Source of the DNA: Bacteroidales bacterium
GTDB lineage: Bacteria > Bacteroidota > Bacteroidia > Bacteroidales > SM23-62
NCBI GenBank assembly: GCA_016783865.1
Contig: JADHVS010000028.1
Span: forward strand, 1-34,329
DNA length: 34,329 bases
Direction of reading: 5' to 3'
The translations under genes and the position numbers were made by a program. The notes below the pieces were generated by a model, which saw nothing but the letters and a program-made list of their open reading frames with translations, had not been told where the DNA came from and made no database searches. How positions within the stretch are numbered: position 1 is the first letter of the stretch; each line of letters opens with the position of its first letter. This document shows positions 7,936-16,656 of the stretch, one piece after another.

Positions 7936-8877
7936 ATGGAAAACCCCGGGAAGCTCAAAGTATGGATGGCTCAGATAAGGGCAAATTTTCTTGTACTCGC
8001 TGCATTTTTAGTTATCATAGGATTGGCCTTTGCGCTTAAATATCCATCGGCAAGTGGATCAAGTTTTAGTGGATTGCATGCTGTTTTGCTGATTATTGGA
8101 GTTGTGCTGTCACACATCTCTGTTAACCTGTTTAACGAATATTCTGATTTCAAAACAAAAATTGATTTCAGTACCCCCAAAACCCCTTTCAGTGGCGGCA
8201 GTTCTATGCTGATCAAAGGCCTGACACAGCCCAGGAAAGTTTTTATAGTGGGCGTGACCACACTACTCATATCGTTGGCGATTGGTATTTATTTTACCGT
8301 GGTATCACACTGGATAGTTATTGTTCTTTCGCTGTTCGGAGCCTTATCAATATTGTTCTATACTAATTTTCTTACAAAACATACGCTGGGTGAACTATTT
8401 GCAGGTCTGTCACTTGGCAGCCTTGTTGTATTGGGTGCCTACATTTCAATGACTGCCAGTCCGGAAATGTCTCTCGCACAATTGCTGCCCGCAGAAGTTA
8501 TATGGATCGCCATTCCCCCCGGTATATTGACCTCTTTATTGTTACTAATTAACCAGTTCCCTGATTTCGAAGCCGACAGGCAGGGTGGAAGGAATCACCT
8601 CGTTATACGGTTTGGCTGGAAGATTGCATCGTATATTTATACACTGGGGATGTTTGCGAGTTTTGCGATCATTGTAATGATGCCTATTATTGGAATTTCT
8701 TCCTTCTGGATTTACCTTGCTCTTCTGCCTGGACCGCTGGCAATCAAGGCATGCATAACAGCAATTAAACATGGTGATGATCTGAAGCAACTTGTACCGG
8801 CATTGGGAAGCAATGTTTTTACTGTGCTTGGAGTAGACCTTCTGCTGGCGGTCGCCGTCTTTATCGAAGTTATTTAG
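7936..8877 (+). CDS. UbiA-family prenyltransferase, MenA-like
   Basis: A 313-residue multi-pass membrane protein with eight or nine hydrophobic segments. Both Asp-rich motifs of UbiA enzymes are present: NLFNEYSDFKTKID near residue 65, and NQFPDFEADRQGGRNHLV near residue 205. The spacing resembles 1,4-dihydroxy-2-naphthoate polyprenyltransferase (MenA), which attaches the isoprenoid tail in menaquinone synthesis at the inner membrane. Its position after the mevalonate-kinase-like gene fits. Its TAG stop overlaps the stop of the convergent sensor kinase gene by three bases. Confidence 0.8.
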   Translation: MENPGKLKVWMAQIRANFLVLAAFLVIIGLAFALKYPSASGSSFSGLHAVLLIIGVVLSHISVNLFNEYSDFKTKIDFSTPKTPFSGGSSMLIKGLTQPRKVFIVGVTTLLISLAIGIYFTVVSHWIVIVLSLFGALSILFYTNFLTKHTLGELFAGLSLGSLVVLGAYISMTASPEMSLAQLLPAEVIWIAIPPGILTSLLLLINQFPDFEADRQGGRNHLVIRFGWKIASYIYTLGMFASFAIIVMMPIIGISSFWIYLALLPGPLAIKACITAIKHGDDLKQLVPALGSNVFTVLGVDLLLAVAVFIEVI

Positions 8878-11800
8878 GTGGCTTTTTGAAAGGATACAAA
8901 AAAATTGGCGCCTGCTCCGGGTGTGCTTTCACACCATACCCTGCCGCCCATAATATCAACGTATTTTTTTACGATAGATAAACCCAGCCCGGTGGATTTC
9001 TCACCTGCAGATGGCCGTGCACTTAATCGCTGAAATTTCCTGAATATAAGTTTTTTGTCTTCCTCTGTCAGTCCCGGACCTTCATCTTTGAAATTTATCA
9101 GGATTTCACCATTTTGTTCTTCCATCTTGATCCAAACATTTCTTTCCGGTGGGGAAAACTTAATAGCATTGGACAGGAGATTTTCAAAAACCTGGGTGAG
9201 GTAATTGCGATCGGCAATAGCATACAGTTTCTTGTTCTCGAGGTGGAGTTGGATTTTTTTCTTAATAGCCCGGTCCTGGAAGTTTTTGTAAACCTCTTCC
9301 AGCACTTTCCCAAAATCGGTTTGTTCACAATTCAGGTTGATCTTATTCTCTTCGATCATCCTGATATCAAGTATTTTAGAAACCATACTGTTCATACGGT
9401 TCAGTGAATTGACCAGGAAGTCAACACTCTTTTTGTCTTCGTCTTTGAGATGCGCAGCATTCATTTTCAGGTTACTGGCAATGCTCAGACTACTGGTGAG
9501 CGGGTTGCGAAGATCATGAGCTACGATACCGATAAGGTGGTTCTTTTCATTGTTCAACTCAACGAGTTCCTGGTTAACCATTTCGATTTTCTTCTTCTGC
9601 TCACTGATGTCCTCATTGGCCTGCTTAAGATGGTTTTTCTGCTCCTGGATCCGGTGATAGGCAGTTGCGTTTTCCATAGCTATCCTTGTATACACAGCCA
9701 GGTTCCGAAGTATATTCAAATGATATTCAGTGTAAGCATCTTTATTAAAGCTCTGTACGGTGATCACTCCTTCAACCCTTTTATTAATCAGCAAGGGGAG
9801 ATAAATAATGGAGGAAGAGTTTCCGGCCTCTCCCGGGGGTGTAATGCTGGGCAGATATCTTTTGTATTCCTTTTCAAAATCATTAATAAAAATTTCGCTT
9901 CTGCTTTTTACACAATATGTGGAGAGTCTTAAATCATCGTCAAGTGATAAAATGATTGGTGGCAGGGTTTCATATTTTTCCTTTACTCCATGAAATTCAA
10001 TGGTATGATCCTGTTGATTAACAATCCCGATGGCAAACACATTGGCTTCCATCAATTCATTAATGGAAAGATAGGCAGCATCAACGATTTTCTCAACTGA
10101 CAATTGAGAAGTAATTACTTTGCCGATATCACTCAGATTCTCCAGGTCATCATATGCTTTCTGGAGATTTTCTGACTGGACAAGAATTTCTTCTTTCTGT
10201 TGTTCCAGCATAGTATTTTTCTTCAGGATCTCGGCTGTTTTTTCCCTCACCATGACCTCGAGTTCTTCTTTCTTGGCGTTTATCATTTGGATCCGCATCC
10301 TGAATATGATTGCAACTGTTGCCAGGATGACGATTGAAACCAGCAGGATAAACCACCATCTTCCCCACCAGGGTGGATTAATAACAAAAGAGAACTTAGC
10401 CGGATCAACTGTCCAGATGCCATCGTTGTTCTGGGCCCTGACTAAAAATGTGTATTCTCCGGGAGGTATATTGGGATATACACATTCGGTTTTGGTGGTG
10501 ATGGGTGACCATTCTTTGTCGAGACCTTCGAGCTTCCATTGGTATTTAACTTTTTCAGGGACCTGGTAGCTTAAAGCTTCAAATTCAAAAGAAAGGTGGT
10601 TGCTGTCGTGTGGAAAAACAAGATTTTCGGGCAGGGCAAACCAGGCCGATACATTGGTGCAACAATCATCATAATCACCGCTTCTCCAGTTGACTTCATT
10701 GAAGAACAGTTTCACTTTCGTAATGTGGGTAAAAGGGGGTACCGTATTTATTTCAATCTGATTCGGGTCATAGCGCATGGCCCCTTTGACGGTCCCGAAC
10801 CATAAATTATTATCCCGATCCACAAAGTTGGCCGCCCCATTGTTTTCAATTCCAGTAAATCCATCATATACACCATGGTGGATTATTTCCTTTAACTGAC
10901 CATCTCCATCCAGAACTATTTTATCTACCCCGTTCTGGCTTCCCGCCCAGATATCTCCGTTAGGGTCGGTAAGGATTGAATAAATGATATTTGAGGATAA
11001 TCCATCCTCCGTGGTCAGATGTTTGAACTGGCCTCCTGATAAAATATTGACTCCGCCACCAAAAGATGCGATCCAGTATTTGCCAAAATTATCCTGGGTG
11101 ATCTGGATGATAATGTTATTGCTTAATCCATCATCTATTGTATATGTTTTAAGCTCTTCTCCATCGTATTTAGATATTCCGCTGTTTGTGGCGGCCCAGA
11201 TATTTCCATGGTCATCCTGAAACAGGCTATGGATCTGGTTACTCGGCAGATCAGAATTGGCCATGCTGAATTGTTCTTGTTGTCCATCGGTTATTTTAAA
11301 CAATCCGGCACCCTGTGTGGATATCCATATGGTATTCTCATCCCTTAGGGCATTTGAAAAGGGAAGAGGAATTCTGAATCCATACTGGTTATTAACCGAT
11401 GTCAGGTTGCCGTTTTCCAGGTGGAAAAGACCACCGAAGGAGACAACCAGTAATTTGCCGGGTGATAATTCAACAAAGTCCCTGACCATGTTTAATCCGG
11501 GAAACCGGGAGTTTTGATATGCAGTATAATTCTCCCCATCGTATTTTACAAAACCTGTCCCTGCAAGACCAAACCAGTGATTACCTTGAGAATCCTGGTA
11601 TATTGATCTTACCACATCCCCCTGTATTATATTCTCGAAGTTGTAAGCAATAAAATTACTTTTACTGTATTTAATGATACCATTTCCCTGGGTACCCATC
11701 CAGATATTCCCTTCATGGTCTTCAAGAAAACTCAGTACGAAATCGCTTGGAAGTCCATTATTCTGATTGAAATACTGAAAGTCGGCCTGATCGGTTTCCC

Positions 11801-12647
11801 TCATTGCTATACCCTGGCCATTGGTCCCAAACCACTGCCTTCCCTTGCTGTCTTTAAAATACCTGCCAACACCCTGCCACCAAGCAGTAGAAGGTGTTTC
11901 AACCATTTGGATAAGTTTTCCGTCGAAGGTGCAGAATCTCCGGTCATTCGGGGTAATTAATGCCAGCACAAGGTACTCGTCGTCGCGAAATAAAGAAGCG
12001 ATTATGCCCCCGTTTAATTCATCCCGCTGATTCAGGCTGGAAAGGGTTACCTTTCCAGCATTCAACTCATACAAACCGTTCAGTGTGGGGAGGTACATCG
12101 TACCGTCCGACTCTGACCGGAATCCGAAAAGAATGGCATTATTGTCGGTTAAATCAGGAAAATTTCCGGTATAATCAATGATTGAATCATTTTCAATTTT
12201 CAGCAGGCGGCGTCCAGACTGTTCATCATTAGAGATTGACCAAATATTTCCATCAGGGTCTTCATGGAAAAGAATATAATTTCTCAGGAAAGGAACAGGG
12301 GCTTCACCATAATTTTTAAAGGACACACCGTCATAACTTGTGATATAATTTGAACAACCCATCCAGAGATTTCCACGGGAATCTTCAAACAATGACCATA
12401 TCTGGTTGCTTGCCATTCCATCCTGGGTAGTATATGTTTCGAAATTTTGTCCGGTAAATCTTGACAGGCCTCCTCCGTTAGTCCCAACCCAGATACTTCC
12501 TTTTGTATCCTGTATCAGGGCAAAGACTTCTGTCTGAGGCAATCCTTCTTCCAGTGAAAAATTGTGAAAACCAAATTGCTGCGCAGTTAATGCTGCACTT
12601 GAGAACAGTAGTAAAATGGCTATCAGTATGTTACGTTGGAGCTGCAT
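8874..12647 (-). CDS. Hybrid-type sensor histidine kinase with Reg_prop beta-propeller, Y_Y_Y, GAF and HisKA/HATPase domains
   Basis: A 1257-residue sensor. It has a signal peptide (cleavage near TAQ, residue 22), then many two-component-regulator propeller repeats (for example GSIWVGTNGGGLSRF, GNIWAATNSGISKYDG) to about residue 640. A Y_Y_Y domain follows (about 690-755), one membrane helix (about 765-783), a coiled coil and a GAF-like region (about 850-995). The kinase core has the phospho-accepting His in AHDLRNPLTS (His1044) and an ATP domain with N, G1 (DEGPGL) and G2 (STGLGLSIVKKY) boxes. It probably senses a periplasmic ligand, often a polysaccharide fragment. Unlike classical HTCS proteins it has no receiver or AraC domain, and no response regulator lies nearby. 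Confidence 0.93.
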   Translation of the reverse strand: MQLQRNILIAILLLFSSAALTAQQFGFHNFSLEEGLPQTEVFALIQDTKGSIWVGTNGGGLSRFTGQNFETYTTQDGMASNQIWSLFEDSRGNLWMGCSNYITSYDGVSFKNYGEAPVPFLRNYILFHEDPDGNIWSISNDEQSGRRLLKIENDSIIDYTGNFPDLTDNNAILFGFRSESDGTMYLPTLNGLYELNAGKVTLSSLNQRDELNGGIIASLFRDDEYLVLALITPNDRRFCTFDGKLIQMVETPSTAWWQGVGRYFKDSKGRQWFGTNGQGIAMRETDQADFQYFNQNNGLPSDFVLSFLEDHEGNIWMGTQGNGIIKYSKSNFIAYNFENIIQGDVVRSIYQDSQGNHWFGLAGTGFVKYDGENYTAYQNSRFPGLNMVRDFVELSPGKLLVVSFGGLFHLENGNLTSVNNQYGFRIPLPFSNALRDENTIWISTQGAGLFKITDGQQEQFSMANSDLPSNQIHSLFQDDHGNIWAATNSGISKYDGEELKTYTIDDGLSNNIIIQITQDNFGKYWIASFGGGVNILSGGQFKHLTTEDGLSSNIIYSILTDPNGDIWAGSQNGVDKIVLDGDGQLKEIIHHGVYDGFTGIENNGAANFVDRDNNLWFGTVKGAMRYDPNQIEINTVPPFTHITKVKLFFNEVNWRSGDYDDCCTNVSAWFALPENLVFPHDSNHLSFEFEALSYQVPEKVKYQWKLEGLDKEWSPITTKTECVYPNIPPGEYTFLVRAQNNDGIWTVDPAKFSFVINPPWWGRWWFILLVSIVILATVAIIFRMRIQMINAKKEELEVMVREKTAEILKKNTMLEQQKEEILVQSENLQKAYDDLENLSDIGKVITSQLSVEKIVDAAYLSINELMEANVFAIGIVNQQDHTIEFHGVKEKYETLPPIILSLDDDLRLSTYCVKSRSEIFINDFEKEYKRYLPSITPPGEAGNSSSIIYLPLLINKRVEGVITVQSFNKDAYTEYHLNILRNLAVYTRIAMENATAYHRIQEQKNHLKQANEDISEQKKKIEMVNQELVELNNEKNHLIGIVAHDLRNPLTSSLSIASNLKMNAAHLKDEDKKSVDFLVNSLNRMNSMVSKILDIRMIEENKINLNCEQTDFGKVLEEVYKNFQDRAIKKKIQLHLENKKLYAIADRNYLTQVFENLLSNAIKFSPPERNVWIKMEEQNGEILINFKDEGPGLTEEDKKLIFRKFQRLSARPSAGEKSTGLGLSIVKKYVDIMGGRVWCESTPGAGANFFVSFQKAT

Positions 12648-12662
12648 CTTTTAATTACACCG

Positions 12663-12695
12663 CAAAATTATAAATGCCTGAAGAAACATGCAATT
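12663..12695 (-). promoter_or_regulatory. Bacteroidota-type promoter for the sensor kinase gene
   Basis: On the minus strand TTG (rc of 12691-12693) is followed by 20 bases and a perfect TAATTTTG box (12663-12670), matching TAnnTTTG. The kinase ATG lies 15 bases downstream, so the mRNA leader would be very short. Confidence 0.6.
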
Positions 12696-12817
12696 GGTTT
12701 ATTAACAAGATATTGTTTTTTAATATATACCCTCTGGCTTTAACGTATTATTAACAATGTAGACACCCCAGTTGTTTTTTGTAAGATTATCCGGGCAGGC
12801 AATCACCCTGTCAGTTT

Positions 12818-13591
12818 TTATCCCATGATTCCCCTGATCACGCCGCCATCCACACTGATGGTTTGTCCGGTGATGTATTCCGACCAGGGTGAAAGCAGCC
12901 AGGCAGCCAGAGAGGCAAAGCTCCTAGGATCGCCGGCCTTCCCGACAGGAATGTCGTCTTCAATCATTTTTTTCGCTTCATGAAAGGTGATCCCTTTTAC
13001 CTCACTTTGCTTCTGGATCACACGGTCAACCGCGGGTGTCATATGATATCCGGGTGCCATGATATTGGCAGTGATCCCCATTTTTCCCACCTCATCCGCC
13101 AGGGTTTTAACAAACCCGGTTACCGCCAGCCTGAGAGAGGTGCTTAAAACCAGGTTTGGAACAGGTTGCTTGGTCGACATGCTTTCAATATAGACCAGCC
13201 GGCCATACTTCTGTTCCCTGAGTTGAGGAAGGAAGGTTTTTGTGAGTTCGATCTTCCATCTTAGGATTGACTGGTAGGCTTTGTCCCAATCTTCCATGTT
13301 TGTTTCCAGGAAGGAACCGGTCGGCGGGCCGGCAGCATTAACCAGTATCCCTTTCAATGGTCGGTCACCAACATAATCCTTAAGTGCACTGATGGTGGCT
13401 GAATCCATTATATCTCCGGGAAACGGTTCAATGGTCGATTGATCACCGGCCATTTTGTTCAATATTTCTGAACGACGGGCCACTGCAATGACCCTGGCGC
13501 CCTCCTTAGCCAGTGCTATGGTAATCTCTTTTCCAAAGCCACTCGAAGCACCGGTCACGATAAATAACTGGTCTTTAATCTTCAGATCCAT
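12818..13591 (-). CDS. SDR-fold protein with atypical active site (beta-ketoacyl reductase-like)
   Basis: A 257-residue short-chain dehydrogenase/reductase. The cofactor loop TGASSGFG (residues 13-20), NAAGPPTG (85-92) and the C-terminal ITGQTISVDGG are all present. The active site is unusual: Ser137 is kept, but the catalytic Tyr position is Ser150 and the Lys position is Arg154 (stretch NLVLSTSLRLAVTGF). Some BKR-like SDR subgroups are known to lack the perfect tetrad, so this may be a natural non-classical subfamily. The start overlaps the 3' end of the CPBP gene by 17 bases, implying translational coupling at the end of the peptide/exporter block. Role in that block is unknown. Confidence 0.88.
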   Translation of the reverse strand: MDLKIKDQLFIVTGASSGFGKEITIALAKEGARVIAVARRSEILNKMAGDQSTIEPFPGDIMDSATISALKDYVGDRPLKGILVNAAGPPTGSFLETNMEDWDKAYQSILRWKIELTKTFLPQLREQKYGRLVYIESMSTKQPVPNLVLSTSLRLAVTGFVKTLADEVGKMGITANIMAPGYHMTPAVDRVIQKQSEVKGITFHEAKKMIEDDIPVGKAGDPRSFASLAAWLLSPWSEYITGQTISVDGGVIRGIMG

Positions 13592-14399
13592 TTGATATAA
13601 TTTGATGGTTTTGTGTCTTTGTCAATCGTATCAACCAGAGAACACCTAAAACAACTATCCCGACTGAGATAAAATATGACAACAGGTAATCCCTTCGCCC
13701 GGAAAAAAGATCCGCTACAGCTGTAGTTTGCTCATCCACAAAGAAGAGGGCCAGATAAGACAGTCCATTGTTGATAAAATGAATGAATATACAGAGCCAC
13801 AGAGATCTTGTTTTCCAATAGACATACCCCATTAAAACGCCAAGAATAAAGGCCGGGATGAATTGCCAGGGATTTAAATGGAATAATCCGAAAATTACAC
13901 TCGACCAAAGGATTGCTTTCCATGGTGAATAACGTTTCAGAAAGCCGTCCAGGATCATTCCCCTGAAAAGAACCTCCTCGATTAAGGGAGCCGCAACCAC
14001 CACCATAATACCGGTAAAGATGGTTTTATTCAGCAGTAAGGCAAATAATTTTTCGACAAATTCGGGTACCGGGATGAGCAGGCTGAGCGGTTCAATGACA
14101 ATAGCTATAGCAGGTGTCAGGACAAGCAATAAAATGGCCAGTAGGATTGGCATATCACCAAATATTACGATTGGACCGGGGCCGGCTGTTTTTCTCTTAA
14201 ACATTACAGCAACCCATATGGTAAGGATACCCGCTATCGTATAACCCAACAGGTTTATCAATGGCATGTTTTCATAATCAAACAGATGGAAAATGACCGG
14301 AACGATGAGTCCAATACCTGATGCAAAAACAATGTATAATCCAAAGATGCCAAATGCCTGGCCAATAGTGGGGTATGGCTTAAAGCTTGCGGGTTCCAT
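13575..14399 (-). CDS. CPBP-family intramembrane glutamic protease (Abi/Rce1-like)
   Basis: About 274 residues starting MEPASFKPYPTIGQAFG; an earlier in-frame ATG at 14486 would translate the heptamer repeat tract and is rejected. Seven or eight hydrophobic segments are visible. The family motifs are APLIEEVLFRG (EExxxR), FGLFHLNPWQF (motif 2, FxxxH) and FIHFINNGL (motif 3). CPBP proteins are membrane proteases; in Gram-positive bacteriocin loci (Abi group) they often give self-immunity, and others process secreted peptides. Here the gene follows a C39 exporter on the same strand, so immunity or maturation is a reasonable inference. Its 3' end overlaps the SDR gene by 17 bases. Confidence 0.88.
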   Translation of the reverse strand: MEPASFKPYPTIGQAFGIFGLYIVFASGIGLIVPVIFHLFDYENMPLINLLGYTIAGILTIWVAVMFKRKTAGPGPIVIFGDMPILLAILLLVLTPAIAIVIEPLSLLIPVPEFVEKLFALLLNKTIFTGIMVVVAAPLIEEVLFRGMILDGFLKRYSPWKAILWSSVIFGLFHLNPWQFIPAFILGVLMGYVYWKTRSLWLCIFIHFINNGLSYLALFFVDEQTTAVADLFSGRRDYLLSYFISVGIVVLGVLWLIRLTKTQNHQIISNGSED

Positions 14400-14441
14400 C
14401 AGAATTGATTTAGGATCTAAAGATAATGTAAATATCTTGGA

Positions 14442-14511
14442 AGGTTGCAGGTTGCAGGGTACAGGTTGCATGTTCTTTCGACTCACGACTCACTACTCAC
14501 TACTCACGGTT
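14442..14511. repeat. Ten consecutive phased heptamers between exporter and CPBP genes
   Basis: Reading in steps of seven from 14442 the words are aggttgc, aggttgc, agggtac, aggttgc, atgttct, ttcgact, cacgact, cactact, cactact, cacggtt. No base is inserted or lost, although the word changes halfway from the aggttgc to the cactact type. The exporter's stop codon (14500-14502) and last two codons lie inside the tract. Confidence 0.9.
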
Positions 14512-16656
14512 TTGCTTATTCCAGAGATGATAATAGAATCCTTGGCTGGCGAGTAGTTCTTCATGGCTGCCTTCTTCAGCTACCATTCCTTCATGAATAC
14601 AAATTATTCTGTCAGCAGTTTTGATGGTATTTAACCGGTGGGATATAATTATGATTGTTTTTCCAGCTTCCTTTAATTGATCCAATATTTTAATAAGATA
14701 TGATTCAGAATGGGCATCCATTGAGGAAGTTGCCTCATCGAGGATAAGAACCTGGGGATATTTGTATAATGCTCTTACCAGTGCCAGTTTTTGTTTTTCG
14801 CCTCCGGATAAATGAATACCATACTCTCCGGTCAGTGTATTGATCCCGTCCGGGAGTTTATCGATAAGTTGCTGTAAGCCTGACTGTTGGCACAGGTTAA
14901 GGATCCTGTATAAGTCGGGCTCAGTAACTCCCGGAGCTATGTTTTCTAAAATGCTTCCGGCAAAGAGATCAATGTTTTGAGGGACCAATCCAATGGTTTC
15001 CCTCAGGCTCCTGGTATTGATGTTTTCAAGGCCGATTTTATTGATCATGATTTTTCCTGATTGAATCTGGTATGATTTCATTAAAAGGGAGACGATAGTA
15101 CTTTTGCCACATCCGCTTTCGCCAACAATGCCATACGTACATCCTGCTTCCATATTAAAATTAAGGCCATCAAAGATATTAGCGCGACTGCCATACCGGA
15201 AAGCCACATGATAGAATGAAATGGACCCGATTTCCTGTCTTGTGATGTCAACAGATTGCTGATGCATTTTTTCGCATTCAAGGTCGAGGATCTGGAACAG
15301 GCGGTCGGCGGCTATCAATGCATCCTGAATAGTTTTATTCATTGAGATGAGGCTGTTTACCGGCCCGAGCATATATCCGAAAAGTGTATATAACATCATC
15401 AGTTCACCAGGTGTCAGATCAAGATCCATGACATGGTAAGAGCCAGACCACAGTAGAATAATAATGGTTAATCCCGTTATTAAACTTGTCAGATAATTTG
15501 CATTGATGGCAAATTTCCCACCCCTGAAACCTACCCTGAGAAGCTCAATAAAGTTTGTCTCAGTGCGGTTATTTGAAAACTCCTGAAGAGATAGTGTTTT
15601 AATTGTACGCATTCCCTGGATGGATTCCACGAGTTGAGACTCAAGATCTGCGGACCGCTCCATGACCTGTCTCAGCACTTTCTTGTTGAAAGCATTGAAA
15701 ACATAGTAGATACAAGCATACAAGGGGAGGGCGATCAATATTATCAACGCGGCTTTCAACGAAATGAAAAGGCAACATATAAGGGTGCACACAATGATGA
15801 AAACATTTACAATCAGGTCGATAGATACTTCGCTGATAAAATGTCTGATCTTGACTGCATCATTGATCCTGGAAAGGATTTCCCCGGTTCTCATGGTATC
15901 GAAGAAGAGTTGGGGGAGTGATAGCAGGTGGCGATAATATCCGAGAATGAGTGCCCCATCGATATATTGTCCGGCCTTCATCAGGAAGATGCTTTTACTA
16001 CTACCGATGAATATCCGGAAAAACAATAATATTATCATGATGATACTCAGCAGGTTTAGCAGGTTTGTGTTTTGGCCGGGAAGAATATGATCAATTATTT
16101 TCTGTACATAAACCGAAGTAGCCAGTCCCAGAAGGCTGAATGCAAAGGCCCCGGTCAGGGCCTGTAAGATTAGTCCCGAAGCCGGACGGACAATCTGAAA
16201 TATCCTTTTTCTCATGGGCATTTTAAAGTTTCCTTCCCGGAAATGATGCATTGGTGAAGCGAGGATTAAAATGCCGGTCCAGACGGATAAGAAATCCTCT
16301 GTTTTCTTCCGGTGCATTTTGCCATCGACCGGATCCATCAAGTCAACCCATGACCGGCTGATCTTGTACAGTACGACAAAATGAAGGAGACCATTCGGTA
16401 ATTTCAGATGGGCAATGGCCGGCAAAGGAATGGATTTGACAGCATCCTTGCTGCCACGTACTCCCTTGGCCAGTAATCCAAGTTTTTCTGCAGCTTCAAT
16501 CATTCCCAGGACATTTGTTCCCACCCGATCGGTTGAAGCATACTGCCTGATCCGTGCAATGGGAAACTGTAATCCATACCATCCGGCAACTGATGCAAGG
16601 CAGGCTGCCCCGCAATCCGTAATATCCTGTTGCCTGACCTTAACGGATTTTTTCAT
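14500..16656 (-). CDS. Peptidase-containing ABC transporter (C39 bacteriocin-processing exporter)
   Basis: A 718-residue PCAT-type protein with three parts. Residues 1-130 are a C39 papain-like peptidase with oxyanion Gln9, Cys15 (DITDCGAACLA), His92 (LHFVVLY) and Asp108 (MDPVDG), all present. About 150-440 holds six membrane helices. The ATPase has Walker A GESGCGKST (512-520), signature LSGGE (616-620), Walker B ending in DE (640-641) and the H-loop His673. Such proteins cut leaders after a Gly-Gly pair and pump out the mature peptide. Three GG-leader peptides lie upstream on the same strand, a near-certain functional match. The start overlaps the HlyD-like gene by 17 bases. With an HlyD adaptor, export may cross both membranes through a TolC-like channel not in this window. 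Confidence 0.96.
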   Translation of the reverse strand: MKKSVKVRQQDITDCGAACLASVAGWYGLQFPIARIRQYASTDRVGTNVLGMIEAAEKLGLLAKGVRGSKDAVKSIPLPAIAHLKLPNGLLHFVVLYKISRSWVDLMDPVDGKMHRKKTEDFLSVWTGILILASPMHHFREGNFKMPMRKRIFQIVRPASGLILQALTGAFAFSLLGLATSVYVQKIIDHILPGQNTNLLNLLSIIMIILLFFRIFIGSSKSIFLMKAGQYIDGALILGYYRHLLSLPQLFFDTMRTGEILSRINDAVKIRHFISEVSIDLIVNVFIIVCTLICCLFISLKAALIILIALPLYACIYYVFNAFNKKVLRQVMERSADLESQLVESIQGMRTIKTLSLQEFSNNRTETNFIELLRVGFRGGKFAINANYLTSLITGLTIIILLWSGSYHVMDLDLTPGELMMLYTLFGYMLGPVNSLISMNKTIQDALIAADRLFQILDLECEKMHQQSVDITRQEIGSISFYHVAFRYGSRANIFDGLNFNMEAGCTYGIVGESGCGKSTIVSLLMKSYQIQSGKIMINKIGLENINTRSLRETIGLVPQNIDLFAGSILENIAPGVTEPDLYRILNLCQQSGLQQLIDKLPDGINTLTGEYGIHLSGGEKQKLALVRALYKYPQVLILDEATSSMDAHSESYLIKILDQLKEAGKTIIIISHRLNTIKTADRIICIHEGMVAEEGSHEELLASQGFYYHLWNKQNRE

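Noticed and set aside
9450..9932. Plus-strand ORF of 160 codons opposite the sensor kinase
   Set aside because: It lies wholly antisense to the GAF/HisKA coding region and has no domain-like features.
14400..14486. N-terminal extension of the CPBP protein (start at 14486)
   Set aside because: The extra residues are translated heptamer repeat, and the family N-terminus fits the ATG at 14399.
14442..14511. Repeat tract considered as a CRISPR-like array
   Set aside because: Units are 7 bases, contiguous and without spacers, and no cas gene is present.
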